Made by a program: the position numbers and the translations under genes | In this document: piece after piece, positions 9,756 through 36,681 of the stretch | How positions within the stretch are numbered: position 1 is the stretch's first letter | Layout: every line of letters starts with the position of its first letter | Notes under the pieces: model-generated | What the model saw: the letters and a program-made list of their open reading frames with translations, nothing else | What the model was told of the DNA's origin: nothing | Database searches by the model: none | Assembly (NCBI RefSeq): GCF_964199755.1 | Contig: NC_133896.1 | Span: forward strand, 87,218,215-87,282,214 | Direction of reading: 5' to 3' | Source of the DNA: Larus michahellis | Taxonomy: Eukaryota > Chordata > Aves > Charadriiformes > Laridae | DNA: 64,000 nucleotides

Positions 9756-12700
9756 ATACCCACCTATGCCACGGGATCCATTTCCCAGGGGAGAGGGATG
9801 AACGCTTTGCTCAGGAGCAGCTCCCTCCCGCTACCTGCCCAATTGCCACCAGCAGGACAACCCCAGGAGTCCGCTCAGTCACCCTCTGCTGAACTGGGCG
9901 CTGCTGGTGAGCGCCCCGGGTACCTGCCTCCACACGCACAGGGCACCACCAACAGCCCCGTTAGTAACAGGAGGGCAACAGGCGCTGTGTCTCTGCGTCT
10001 CCGTGAAGGCCTGGAGGATGTACCTGGAGGATCCGAATGTACCAGAGGTAACCAAGGGTGGATTCGAACAGCACTCTACGTGGTCACTTGCACACAAATC
10101 ATCCACCAGAAGATTTGCTAACCTTCTGAGTGCCTGGTGCACGTCACAAACAGATTCCGAATGATTATACTGCACTCCTACACAGTAGGAGCAGAATGCA
10201 GTACTTGCACGTTGCCAATATTTCGGTTGGTCAGGATTTTTCCCATACCACCATTATTTTTTTCTTTCAGGTGTAAAGAATGCCATGAAACTTCTTGCAT
10301 TGATCATAAGGCTGGTGTCTTCTCCCCAGTAGGGATTACTGTACCTGCGTATCCAACCTGAGAAAACATACCAAAATACTCAAACCCAACCTTAAGTACC
10401 TTATGCCCCATCTTGCAGTCCTTATTTAAGGCCCAGCCTGTAATCAGCTTAATCTCTTTCGTGCACGCAGCCTATCCCCTGGGCAGAGGCAACTCATCTG
10501 AAATTGAGGTCCTTGCAATAGGAATTCTGTTTTGAAACATCCTTGCAATGGAATCAGACAAGATTGACTAACGCAATAAAGGCGTTCAAGAAAAAAAACA
10601 AACAAACAACCCAAACCAACACCCGAAACAGCTTCAGAAGCCGAAAAATACTTTAAAAAAAAAAATCTGTAAGCACATTAGAGAACACAAAAGAGGAAAT
10701 ACCCTTGCCCTGGGTTGGGTTTAGTTAACAATGAATTTGTATCACATGTTTACAGTGTAAAGTGGCATATCTGCTAGTACCTCTCACAGGGATCTTTCAT
10801 TGCTGCCTATGAAATTGAGAAAAAAGGTAGCTGTAGGTTACCAGAGGTTTTACAAATATGACACAAACATCTTAGTAGACAGTATACCTGTATGGTGACA
10901 CCGATCAAGTGAAAATTTCAATTTGCAGCAATTTGGGGAACTAAAATTTTATCACAAATAAAGTGAGGCAAGTATAAATCACTGCTGGAACATTTGTAAT
11001 GTACCACACTTGTACTAGATGCTATGTTTTGACTGCAGCAAAATAAAAGGTACACTTTTAAAAAGGCAATTCACCTTAGTTCCTACATCAAGATTCGTTA
11101 GCAGGAATGCTGTAGGCACAGATTGTCACACCTGAATCAAAGGACGCAGAATCCCTATGAACAGATTCCGAATTCATCTCTACTTAAAATCATAAAGGGA
11201 ACACTCCTACAGAAAAGGCAGTAATGGCATTTCAACATTTTGTTTTGCACTGCCAAATTATATATTTTAAAATAAATCTTTAAAAACTGCAGATTAACCT
11301 CAGTGCAGGCAGCGGGAAATAATCCTGAATACACATTGTTATTCCTAGGAAGCCACAAGTCAGTTCCTCAGGAAATATCAGAGTACCACGAGAATGTATC
11401 TCTTTTTAGCTCTCTGTTCAGACTTTTAAGGAAAACCTAACTACCATGCTGTAAAGCAAAGAAGAACTTACTTAGTTCTATAAACCATCTTTCATGTTGG
11501 GAGAATTTGAGTTAAAACGTTAGAAATATTAACTTGATTTTGGGATTACAGCTCTTCCTCACCTAGACTTACTTTTATTAAAATGAAATAAAAGGAAGTC
11601 TATGTTCTCTGTGAAAATATATTTTAAAATTGTGTTACAATTGTCAATACCAAACACTGAGAAGTTGCAGAATTTGTGATACTTCTTCACAAATGATACA
11701 ATAATAAAGGCCAGACAGGAATAAATAGCAGTTTGTCTTTGACTTCAGGCCCATCATCCTTACCCCATAAAAGTAAATCTTTCCACACTGTACAAAAGGG
11801 TTCACAAGATAAAGTATGAAACAAATATTTAAATTAAATAATTTACATATTTTTCTTAAAGCACCTCTGTAATATAATTTAGTGAAAGCGTATACCTTGC
11901 AATTATATTCTTGTATTTTACAAATTGAAACATGAAGAAATGGTATTACATTAAATTAAAAAAAAAATAATCCCACAATACATAACAATATCCATAATCT
12001 TAGATCAAACCCCCATATAATTTAAATCTCTAGTAAAAGAAGGATAATAAAGCTGATTACACCCAGATAAAAAAAATTATATGCAACTGATTATCAAGAA
12101 AGCACTTGAGAGAGGAGCGAGCACCAGATACCACACTACACCTTACATTTCAACATTTCCTAAAAGATTAAGGTTTTCAGGGAAGGACCGTCATTTGTAA
12201 GACCTTATGCTCGAGCAATATCCCAAGAGCTGCAGATGCATTTGTTAAATGCAGTTGCAGATTTTCAACTAAGTTAACGGGGATGCTTTTACGGAGAGAC
12301 AGAGCTGAAATTGTTTCTCTTCAGACACAGTACAGGCAGCTACAGGGTAATCTTCTCCCACTGCTTTGTCTGAGATGGTGCAGGAGTCGTCCTGGCTTTC
12401 CGTTAGACATCGGGAGGAAATTCAAATTTAACAGTATGTGACCCAGCTCTCGTGATGAATAAATCTCCCCAAGTTTTAGCAGTTTGAATAAACAAACAAA
12501 TGTTTAGATGCTTATTATAAGCTCTTTGATTTGCAAACTTGTGCTAGCTCTCTCATGAGAACAGACTTAGTGCAACTGCTGGTATTTCCTAAATCTGTGC
12601 GGGCCAGAAATAATGCAAAAATACGCTCTTTGGCAACACTTTGGCTTTCTAGCAGCTGGCTAGAACCAATGCACAAGGGCACATGGAAATGGCAGTTAAA

Positions 12701-14131
12701 TTAAAAAAAAGATTTCTTTAAACGCAAAGAAAGATTCAATTTCTGTAAGTGAAAGACATTCCTATGTATTGTCTGTCAGTTTGTGTTTCGAATAAAAGTG
12801 GGACTCTGAAATTTAAAAAGGTTAAAAAGTAACTGATTTTTTTAAAATGGCAATTGTGTGCTGTTACACTGAAGACAGTACACCTTTAAAGAAAATATTT
12901 AAGAAGGAGATAAAAGTGAACATCAGTTTTCCCTAATGTTTGACACAAAACCTTCCTTTTTTTTTTTTCCTCCATTCTTCTCCTTTATCAAAGTACCTAG
13001 GGCACCCCAATAAATAAATTAAAAAGCCCCAAACAACCCTCAAAAATAAGTAAGCTGCAGGTTTGTTGAAAATTTAAGTCATACCGGTGTTTCCTAGGAG
13101 TTTTCTCTATCCCTCTGTTGTCTCTTGTCTTAAGCTGTTTGTGGGTACCTGGTTGCCAACCAAAGTTATTCAGCACTATGATAGTAAAATAAGTTATGTT
13201 GACAAGAATCAGTTCAAAACTATACCTGACAAGCCAGTACATATTTAATGATTTTTTTAATCCTAAAATCTGATCACTTTATTTCCCTCCATGGAAGGGG
13301 TATTTTAAAATATTAGATGATCTGTACAAGGTGGAGATGCTGAAGGCTCCTCAGTAATATTTCTCAAACTAGTTCAGATTGCAAACTTAAAAAAGACCAA
13401 ACCCCTAACACAAACTGAGTCATTTTGAAATCTAATCGGCAAAAGCCTGCTGTAGTCATCTACTGAAGTAGCTGAAGTACTTCGCTAAAAGCGTACTGTA
13501 GAAATTAAAAACGTCTTTTGCCCATTAGCACTCCGGAAGTGAGTTCTCTGCCCTGTGTCATTCTTTGACGAGACTGTGGGCACGTGTACGGTGCAGCAGT
13601 GGAATCGATCCAGAATTTTAGGCTATGTTAACATCTTGTTCCTATTTCTGTAATTCAGAGATGCGTTCTTTCCATTTATTTTTTTTTTTCCCTCATTAAA
13701 GGTCCGCAATTTAATTTAAAACAGAAATCAAAACCTTCATGTCTAAGGAACTAGTAAAAAAAAATGCGGGTTTTCAAATAACGAAACAAAATGGATCGGG
13801 AACAGGAAAAATGCAAATTCCACACTTTCCTAAAGTTGATAATAGGAATCTGTTAAAAGCAGCTGCTAATATAGCTAAACATGATGCCTTCCACTGATTA
13901 ATGCTGTTTTCATTTCTTTACAGTTTTGCCGAGAATTTAAGTATTTTTCATTAGATTTTCCATGGTCTTTTTTTAAAGTTTCAGTAAAGTGTTTTAACCA
14001 CTTTTGAGAACAAGAACAGGAAAAATACTTTTTTGTCCACACTGACTGTGCCTGATTGTCCTGAGAAACTTCAGTACATCCAAACTATGGAACACAACTC
14101 TGAAATTTGCCCTTTGCATAAATCTGAGATT

Positions 14132-14149
14132 GGGGGGGGGGGGGGGGGG
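14132..14149. repeat. 18-nt homopolymeric G run
   Basis: An uninterrupted run of G on the + strand (C in the PPARA transcript) within the predicted 3' UTR. It is a probable site of length variation and of sequencing or assembly error. Confidence 0.9.
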
Positions 14150-16393
14150 CGGAACCAAATGAGAAAGCAACTTTTAGAAGATCAAACAGTTGGCTATTAG
14201 CGTTTCAGTATGCCATCACAGAATGGCTGATATTTTGACAAATTTTTTGGAGTGAGCCTATCAATTATTTCAACGCTAAATGTCTTATGCAGTTCCTTCG
14301 TGAAACATGGCTGACTTGAAGAAGAAAGCAGCGTCCTTGCTAAAAATCCTCATGTTGTGTCTGGGGGCATACTAGGTAGTGCTGTAAGACACGAAAGACA
14401 ACCTATTTCTCATCTGCTGTTTCCTGGTGAGGCCAATAATCTCTTAATGAAGTGTTAGAAGTGGCTGCAATGTGTGGCCTATTCTTCCTGTTGCTGACTG
14501 GTGACAGGGAAGGGGAGCGAGCTTTGTGCACATGCATTTATTGTTTCTATCCTGCCTCAGCTGGTCACCAAATGTGAGGCCCGTGCTTCAATATCTTACA
14601 CTAAATATATCCGACACTAAAACCTCTGCTAATGACCCTCGCCTGGATAAATACCAAATTGCTTTTAAACCTGTAATTTCTCCGCTGTCTAGCCACGCCA
14701 GCGGGCCAGTAAAGAAACAAACGTTGTGACTAAAATAAGAATCACAGTGTGATGTTCTCACTTTATCGATCTTACTGAATTCTTGCAGTGAAGGTTTAAG
14801 ATTCTGAAGTCTTCAAACGTGCTGCAACAAAACAAGTACAAAGTGTCCTCCTGTGCCACCGAAAGCTTAACTATTGTGAAAATGCTAAGATTGGCTCCTG
14901 AGATCTGTGCGTTATGAAACAAATAGTAAAATAAGGAAATAATAACGTGAATTTACCATATTAAAAAAAAAAAAAAAACACAATCGAAAAGAAAGAAACA
15001 GCACAAAGTTTTGCATGCAACTAGCACGTCTGTGTAGTACTCTGATAAAAGATCCTGTAAAATGGCAAAGTCAACCAGTTTTGTTATGGCTTATTTTGCA
15101 TCAGTAGTAAGTACTACTGTAAAATCAGAGCTTGCTCTCAGGAACACGATAAACTTTCAACTGTGCTCTCTTTCATAATATTACACAACGGACACCTACA
15201 AATGCTGTTCTTGGTAATACTGTCACCTTATCCACTATGGCTGTGTGGACAACGACAAAATTTGGTGAAATAATCTAGCTAATATTTCTGTGGAGAAGGC
15301 CTAAAAAGGAATAGAAAGAAATATATCCCAATGGGTAACTGGAAAAAATGAAACAGTGTATTCGTCAGAAAAGTAAACAGGTCCAAACAACTCTATACCG
15401 CCAAGATACTTGTCAAGGAAGAAGGTGCCTTTCCTATACAATCATTTCTTCAGAATAAGCTCTCACTGCGCTAGAATGCTGTGCAGTTGAAATTCTTTTT
15501 TCTGGGCTAGGATCAGATTTTTCAGTCTCTCCAATGCTCTTGCTAATTCAAAATAGTACTTTTAAGGCAAAACTGCATCTTGAGCTATTACAACTTCTCC
15601 AAAAAACACATGGTATGATACATTTTTTCCTCATTGTCGTATTTCCTCAAAGCACTTTTGAAAAAAGGGTTCCATCGTTATAGCACATTTACTCTTCAAG
15701 AAACACCTGAATGGAGCATCTCTGCTGTATTTTAGATAACTCTTCAGATTTTATTTCATTTCATAAAAGAACCATCTTTTAAACACGCTAATCCTCAGGT
15801 ACACCAATGTAATACTCTACGAAGCTGTACTGCAATTCATGGAATTAAAGCAGCAGCGGATCAAAGGTCTTTCAAATTTTTTAGAAGTGTATGTACAGTA
15901 ATATCCAACCATTTGATACACCTAAACTGACTGCTTTAAGAAAAAGTGTTAGTTGGTTCTCAGAAATTACCGTTAGCCAAAAGTGCATAATCTTTATGAT
16001 CGTGCATATACCTGGAGAGAATCTGCTGAATCTGTTACATTAATTCTAAACTGACTATGCCAAGAGGAAATACAATTTTGTTCATTTCTGTTACTTAACA
16101 TTCTGATTTATTACACAAATATGTACTCCTTACCAATCTGCAAATTCCCCAATAAAAGAACCATTGTAAGACACTTCATGAGCACTACGATCAGCATTTT
16201 TCTGCAGAACTCTTTCAAAAGACGACAAAAGATCCCAAACCAAAAGAAGTGTAACACTCCAGTTACCCAGTTTTTAGATTTTTCATGCTCCTGGCTGAGT
16301 GAACAGCAGATAACTGTGCAAGTAGTTTTGCTCCCATCTGTTATTAGTATTGCTCTTGTCTTTAAATATTGTGGAAAAAAATACTAAAAATCC

Positions 16394-29255
<12,862 letters not shown>

Positions 29256-29292
29256 TTTGATCAAATAGAGCAGTCACTCAAACTTCTTTACG
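29256..29292 (-). other. PPARA: 5' UTR portion of the PPARA start-codon exon
   Basis: Thirty-seven nt between the acceptor (AG at 29294-29293 on the minus strand) and the ATG. It has no upstream ATG. A strong polypyrimidine tract (TTTTTAATTTTTCTTTCACTAG) lies immediately upstream, supporting the splice site. Confidence 0.8.
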
Positions 29293-32200
29293 CTAGTGAA
29301 AGAAAAATTAAAAAAAGATTAAAATCCTGTATTTAAAATACCAGAATTCTTTTTTAATATTTGAATCAGTTGCAGCACACTGAATACACGAATTCGAATC
29401 CAAAACTGAAATATTGTACAACATTCTGTTGCTCCATAAGCTTTATACAACATGAATCATCAACAGGACAGAGAAAAAAAAAAAAACGAACCCAAAATAC
29501 TTCAATATGTATTAAAGTTACGACAAGATCAATCAGTAGACTGTTGTTTTCTCTCCTTTGCTGATAAAAGTTACGTATTGTGTTCCTATAGCAGGCATTA
29601 TGCACTTCCCACCAAAATTTATAGAAAAATAACAAAAATCAATATGCATACATATTATGTTTGAGCAGTCTTTGCTCACCTTATCTAACAGCTTTAGATA
29701 TGTTGATTTGGTCCTCTGTTCTCATCTCTTTCACATTTGTTTGATAGGTCTTATGACACTGCAGAGAACAAAATACTGTCTTATACTAAAATCTTTGTAG
29801 AAGTGGACCAAACTAATACTTTTTAACCTACTTTGCTCAAAGAACATCTTCAGCAAGAGCGCTCCAGCATATACAATCCAATGTATCTGTAATTCCTAGA
29901 GTTAGTTTTATTTCCTACAGTGAAATAAGATGGTAAAGTTGCCTTCAAAACTGGCCACCAGTGTCATCAACTTTGAGTAACAGCACAGATTCCTAAGAAA
30001 ATGTCACAAATTTTAATTCTTCTCCTATTGACTTGTCAGGTAAGGAATTAATAAACGTACTGCAGAATGTTACTACTGCTGCATATATATAATTCTGCTA
30101 AAAGAAACTCATCTTTTATAACAAGTAACTAACACTTGCGTTATACTCAGTACACGCACAAACACATCCTGCTGCAGTCTTGTCCATGCAATGAATATGC
30201 ATGGGCATTTAGAGAAGCTCTGACTGTTACTGTGGTTACCGCTCAACGCTGGCCTTTCCAAAGAACACGTGTTCGCTGCAGTTCATTGTGAAGCTTGAAA
30301 CTGCCATTAACTGGTTACACGGGGATATACAAATGCTGGTTTTACAATAAAAGCGCTATGTTATGATAACAAAAAAGATCTTCCTTGATGTTATCTGAAG
30401 TTTCAAATACCAGCTAGTTTCATTTCTATGACACTAAACATTTTATATTAAGGAATCAATCCTTTTCTTTGATAATCTGTGACAGATTAATTCTATGAAT
30501 ATCAGGCATTTATTCTAGAGAAAAAGCATATTTTTTTGGCTATGTAACTGACAAAAAGGGTACAGTAAAAAGTAATACAAAGTGATGACTACTGCTTTAC
30601 ACACTAAAGACAAAAGATATTAAAAACCCTTCAAAATGTTTTGAGGCAAGATATCTACAATCAAGCCTTTTATCCCCAGGCTGCTGGCAAAGGGCTGTCT
30701 TCAATTATACTTGCTTCACATGGTATTACACAGATGTAACTGAGGGCAGAATGACCTACTCTAAAGAAGATTAAAAGTTATGTTTGTAACAACCTGCAAT
30801 ATGCACATAGTTTTTAAATTATTTATTTTTCAGGTGCACTTATCAGTGCACGCTGCTGTTTCTTTCTGCTATTTCAGGAAAACCAATGGTGCACATATAT
30901 CACTCCTGTCGTGTTTTCCAACGTGTTCATTACACGACTATAAGGCAAAAAAAACAATTTAAAAAAAATAATCTGTATTACATATGGCTTTCTATTCTAC
31001 AATTTGCATCCTTCCAGCTAATCAATGTTATTTAAAGTACACACATTAGACTTGTCAAAACTTTCCTTTGATTTTCAGAGTACCCAAATTTTTTAACTGT
31101 GATACCAAATGGCTGTATTTGCACATTTTATGCACCCATTATTCATTTTTATCAAAGTGAATAGCCATAAAAATGCTAACCACTCAGGTAAAGAGGAGAT
31201 TGAAATTGTAGTGTAATCATAAACTCTGATGATTAGAACAAAGCAGTATGTTTTATATATCCTTGGGCAATTTATTACAGCTCTGTGCACCATTGTACCT
31301 GGTTTTTTTTGTAAGAGAATATGTCAAGGCTAAAAAGAAGAGTTTACTGAAACAGCGTCTAGTTAGATTATCCTTCCGGCAATTCACGAAAACAATGCTA
31401 TTATAGTATTTAGTTTGTGGCACATTTTTTTTTTCAACCCAAATAGCATTGTAGAGCAACGATACAGATTTATTTCCCCAGTGTAATAGCTTACCATGTA
31501 CCTGGAAGGACAGAACTAAAGGAGTAGCAGACACAAACACACAGTAAAATCCAGAGCTTCTACTCATTTTACTCAGTTCACACACTGAAATGGAGTTCTT
31601 TATGAAAGTAAACACTGAAGATTTCAGGATCTGTCCAGCATAACTGAGATGACAAAGTTTTCAGAAGGTTCACTGTACTTTGACTATTAAAACTAAGCCA
31701 AATACAATATACAGTTCTGAAGGCTGAAGACTGAAAGGAATCACAAATTATAAGAATCAGATCTTTAAATATCAAACCAAACTAGATAAAATCCACTCTC
31801 CCTTGAGCAGGAAAAAAACCAGATGCTGTCACTACTACTAACACACCACCTCATACTACAAGGACCCTTAGTAAAGATCTATTTGACCAATTTCTTTGTA
31901 ACAGGATAGTATTAACTAGACAAGGTATGATGTAGCATGTTTCATGATGTAGCAAATAAGAATATCTAGGAGACTAAGAATGGGAATTTATCCACAATTT
32001 CTAACACCAGTTACAGACAGATATGTTACTGTTGATTTTTCTTGGACGTATGACATTGCTACTCTATCACTATTCACAGCTTGGCTGTATTTAAAAATAA
32101 CAGTCAAATTAAATTTTCCAGTTTGATATATTAAATACTCATTAGGACATTATGCCAGATTGCCAGTACTGTAATAGAATATTTATAAGCAATACAAGAG

Positions 32201-35200
32201 TTGTCATGCACATCTCAACTTCTTTCTGAAGGGATCAGTTGAGATGTCGATGCAGCTTTTTATTTTAAGAGCATCCAAGCAACACTGACTGTAATGCCTA
32301 ATTATTTTACAATGTCATTATATTGGAAAACTGAAACAAAATAACTTCTTTCACATAGAAGACTGAAGTGTAATTGCTATCAGTTATAGCCCCTACAAAA
32401 TTTCCATAATCTGAAAGTATTTTGTAAAATAAATTCCAATTGTCACTTTTAAAGCTCAACGGTTGTCCTGTCTCGTAGAACAACCTTCGTTTCTCTTATA
32501 AATCCCACCAGCTGGTAACCTGAAAAAACAGTAAGAAATATCTGCATTTCATACTGTAACACACATGACCATAGTTACTGAAGAAAAAAAATATCAGAAA
32601 TTCTATGGATGAGAACTCTAAATAAAAAACTACTTAAAAAATCAGCCTAATGCTTTAGGAATGTATGGTCACACAACAAAGGAAAACAGCACAGATTATT
32701 GTGGATTATCTGACAAAGACTTTATTGCTAAACCATCTGCATTTATTCAGAGCAATGCTTCCAATCTCATGAAGACTCAAGATGGAGAGTAATTTTGCAG
32801 ATGCAGCATGCATTTACAAAACATTACATTCACAAAGGAAGAAAAAGAATCAACCGCAAGCATTTCTAGTTATCATCATCTGTTATTCTCTGCCAGTACT
32901 TTCAATCTTGAACATCTTTGTACAATTGCTCTGTTGAGGCAGCTTGAACATGAGGCAGCATGAGGCAGCTCAGTAACACCTGGAATTAACTGCTGTTTGC
33001 TGTTAGTTATCTAACAGAGTCCAAGACATGACATTGTGCACCTGATATCCCTGATGTAACTGGAAGATAATGTACTCCAGTTGAGAAATGAGAAATCACT
33101 TTTATGTATTTTATTTGTGAAAACAAAGTTAAATTGCTATTCCTGTGACACGTCTATTTTGTAGTGAGGGAAAAGAGTAAACAAACCTTGACGTAAATTG
33201 TTTTTCTAATGATAGGTGAGAACAACAACAACTGTCCTCTGGCAATCCGAAGGAGACTACCAAATTTGTCTCCCTAGGGAGCCACCAACAAAAAAGGAAG
33301 AAAGGAATGGCAGAGCGTACAAGCACTGCTCCTCCAGTGTGCTCTTCATGAAGTTCTCCCAGGCTAAAACAGTTGTTCCCAGTCCAGAAACATTATATTC
33401 CTCTGTAGATATGTATCCTGGCCTCAGGATAGCTGGGGAGGTTCCAAGAGGCACCAGGCTCCTTGTACCCAACACTACTTCAAGTTCCCTACTGACTCAC
33501 GTACATCTCTCCAAGTAGGACTTCTTCATCCAGCACAACTATTTTTAAAAGATTAAGTGAACACTGAAGTCTATCTTGAAACAAAATAGGTATTATTTGA
33601 CAGGAAAACAAAGGAAAGGCTTGACAGCTGAACTCTGAACATGGCAACAGCTCTTTGAGCAGCGCGTCTGGTATTGCCCAAATTGCACCATACTTTTCCA
33701 CGTTTACAGTAAATCTTTAAAATTCAGTAGTCTTTTTAGCTGAATGTATCTAATAACAACCTAACAGATTGTGAAATATAAACAAATTGCTTATTGTTTT
33801 AACTATTAAATTGCATACCCTTTTGTACTTTCAAACACTACTAGTAAACTACAGCTGCTTAATCATTACAGCTCGTCAATGATTAACTAGCTACCTTAGC
33901 AATCATAGCCATTATATAACCATTTCTGAAGACTGTCAAAATATACCAGTATTTTCATTACTGAAAAAGATATAATGAATACTTTTTTCATAAGCACAGA
34001 AAACTTAAGTAAAATTTCTAGTATTCACGCAATAAACTGTTTGCCTTCTGTCTCTGTATTTTGTGCATGTTTATACATGCGTATGCTTTAATTGGTAAGT
34101 TTCACTCAATATGCATATTGATCCTTGCCTTTTTGAAAATAAAGCTTCTAAAATAAAAAGGGTAATGATTATAAAGTTCATTTAAGTAATATTCACAGAC
34201 AGTACTTTGCTTTACAAAAAATGCCATACATGTTACAACAGTAGATGTGGTAGCTGCAGCATGATAATTCCACTCAAGCATCTGTGTAAATCAACATTTC
34301 TTCTTATTCTTGACTTTAGAAAAATTCTGTGCCACAAAGACACTGGCAGAGGATTTTCTCAGTTTCCCATACAATATTTTAGTCTGCATACCCCCTTTCC
34401 TACACCCACATACAAACAAACACACACAAAGTAAACCAAAACAAGAGAGTATGAAATAGAAATGTAAGAACACAATTTCATGAAATTATGGTTTTAAGGA
34501 TAAACAGGTTTTACTGGTGCGCTCTCACAGCCTGTTGTCTCTGAAATATGTCTATTTTCAGAAGTCCTCCTTTCCCACCACCACACTGCAAACACCCAAT
34601 AAGTTAGTTACCTATAAGCTTGAAACAGGTCTTAAAGAAATCACAGTCAGATTATCAAAGAAAAATACCTAATCATGTAGCGATAGGTTGTTTGCTTCAT
34701 TGTTCAAAGGGATGGTGTGAGACTAAAACCCCTGTCCCTTCCACATTTAATATTTGCCACGCTAGGGATAATCACTGTAGGAAACAGGTCACTCAGATGC
34801 AAAGGTCTCTGAGAAGCAGTAACAAAGTCTGGATTTACTGCATAAACAAATTGATCGTGTAAAGGGCTTGCTTGCAAATACCAAGGTTAAAGTTGAAACA
34901 ATCATTACCTCTAGGTCATTTTGAGAACGTTGGGGCTGAACACAGCACCCTTAAAACTAGTGACTGCAGTGGATACTTTTAGAAAATTTAGGTGCATAGG
35001 AAGAGCCTGAAATATGCAAGCTACAGGATATTTCCAATATCCAAATTCAACATCTAAACCCAACTGAAAATAAAGGTAACTGAAAATAAAATTTGGCACC
35101 TAAAATATGAAATCCAGTTCCCTATCTGGGAGAAGATGCATGTTTTCTCCTCTATCCCGTGCTATACGATTCAGCTCTCATACTTTGTAACCTTACATAC

Positions 35201-36653
35201 TAGTAACATTTTATAATTTACAAAGTGCTAAGAACCCAAGACAAAGAGAATTTACTATGCATGTGGTCTTCATCAAGACTGTCAGTTGCACCCCCCCAAA
35301 AAAAACCAAACAAAAACTTTGTATTTTCTCCCTCTACAGTTATACTCTAAGATATCATATAAAACTTATAAGCATCCTTGCCTTTAAAACAAATCAAAAT
35401 ACCCTAAATTTGAAAAATGATACTAAAATTGCAAAGTTAAGCTCTTAAAAGTGACGTAATGAAAAATTCCATGTAACCTTGATTATGCTACCTTATTTTT
35501 TTTTTTTATGCGCTATGATAGAATGTACATATATACTGCACAATGTTCATCTTTCCCCACATCACTCCCCTTATAATTGGGTAGTGCATTAAACAGAAGT
35601 GGAGTTACATAGCTTGTAAGGCAGCCTGATCTATATTAGTCTGCAGCAGGAAAAAAGCTGTTAATTTATTGGTTGATCAAAAAGGAAGAACATTCTTTCC
35701 CTAAGCAAAAAAGGGAGAAAAAGACAATCCTCTTTCTCTGATCCATGAGTACTTGCAGAACTGGAGGACCACTAGAGAATTTCCGAAAGGAAGAATACAG
35801 GCCACAGGGGCGAGGCTACTGGCTTCAGAAAGTGGGGACCATGACGAGTTTTACTCTGAACACATTTCTCTAATTGCATCAGAAGATGCAGAGACAACAC
35901 ACTTGTAATCTCACATGGGAAGAGTTGATAAAGCTTTGAAACACTGCAAATATTTTGCTGATTGATATTAAAAGTGGTAAGAACAAGATGAGAATTTTTT
36001 TTTGCTTTTTATATTACTCAGTCAAACCCAAGCAGAAATTACTGAGCCTGGCAGCAGCATTTCTTTGGTCCCAGGATTTTCTGTCCCCTTGGATTTTAAA
36101 AGACATGATCCAAAAAGAGAGAGGAAAGGCAACATTTTCTTATTGAAAATTAACAATTTTTATCAACTTTTCCATACAAGTAATTAGCCAACACCATAAG
36201 CAAGTACTTTTAAAGATGGGACTAAAACAGATGAATTAACATTTTGTACAAGCCAGCGAGCAATAAGGAGATGCACACAAGAGCAATGCTGACTAACGAC
36301 AGGTCAGGGTGAACAGTACCACATAAGCAACTGACTATGTATGTTACACTAAGCAAAAGTATTCTTCAATTAGGTGTACTCCATCAGACTGTCAGGAGCA
36401 TATATGATTCTTCTACGTTGCAGCACCAGCTCCTATTAGCCCAACACAAATAAGGCCAACATGGCTTATTTAGGCAAGGTGTTGAGATCTTTAAATTAAG
36501 GTTATTTTGCGGCATATGCAGAACAGATGTTTTCCGGCTATATAGAAAGGTATAATGATGTTGCCAGAAACTCTTGTATCATGCAATAGACATGATATTT
36601 GGCATACAGGTTTGCCACTAGCTTAGCAAAAAATCTCAGTTCTTAGGATGCCG

Positions 36654-36681
36654 CTGTTTTGTTAGCTGTTCTAACAAACAG
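36654..36681. repeat. Short imperfect hairpin
   Basis: CTGTTTTGTTAG and CTAACAAACAG pair around a CTGTT loop with a single bulged T. It lies in the 5' intronic region of PPARA; no function is inferred. Confidence 0.6.

Larger units (their letters stand above)
8521..16393 (-). other. PPARA: PPARA 3' UTR (predicted, about 7.9 kb)
   Basis: The sequence following the PPARA stop codon on the minus strand is AT-rich and I see no other gene in it. Mammalian PPARA transcripts are known for a very long 3' UTR (around 8 kb). Here the best distal polyadenylation signal is the overlapping pair of AATAAA hexamers on the minus strand at 8547-8556, a similar distance from the stop. Earlier minus-strand hexamers (for example at about 14537, 13674 and 11573) could give shorter isoforms. 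The UTR contains a CR1 fragment (about 9553-9755), a GC-rich patch (about 9770-10030) and an 18-nt G run on the + strand. Extent is inferred from the family, not proven. Confidence 0.55.

Noticed and set aside
9561-10121. Open reading frame of 186 codons on the + strand, the longest in the window
   Set aside because: Its first third is the antisense of a CR1 3' end and the rest lacks any recognisable domain; it is an accident of GC-rich repeat-derived sequence in the PPARA 3' UTR.
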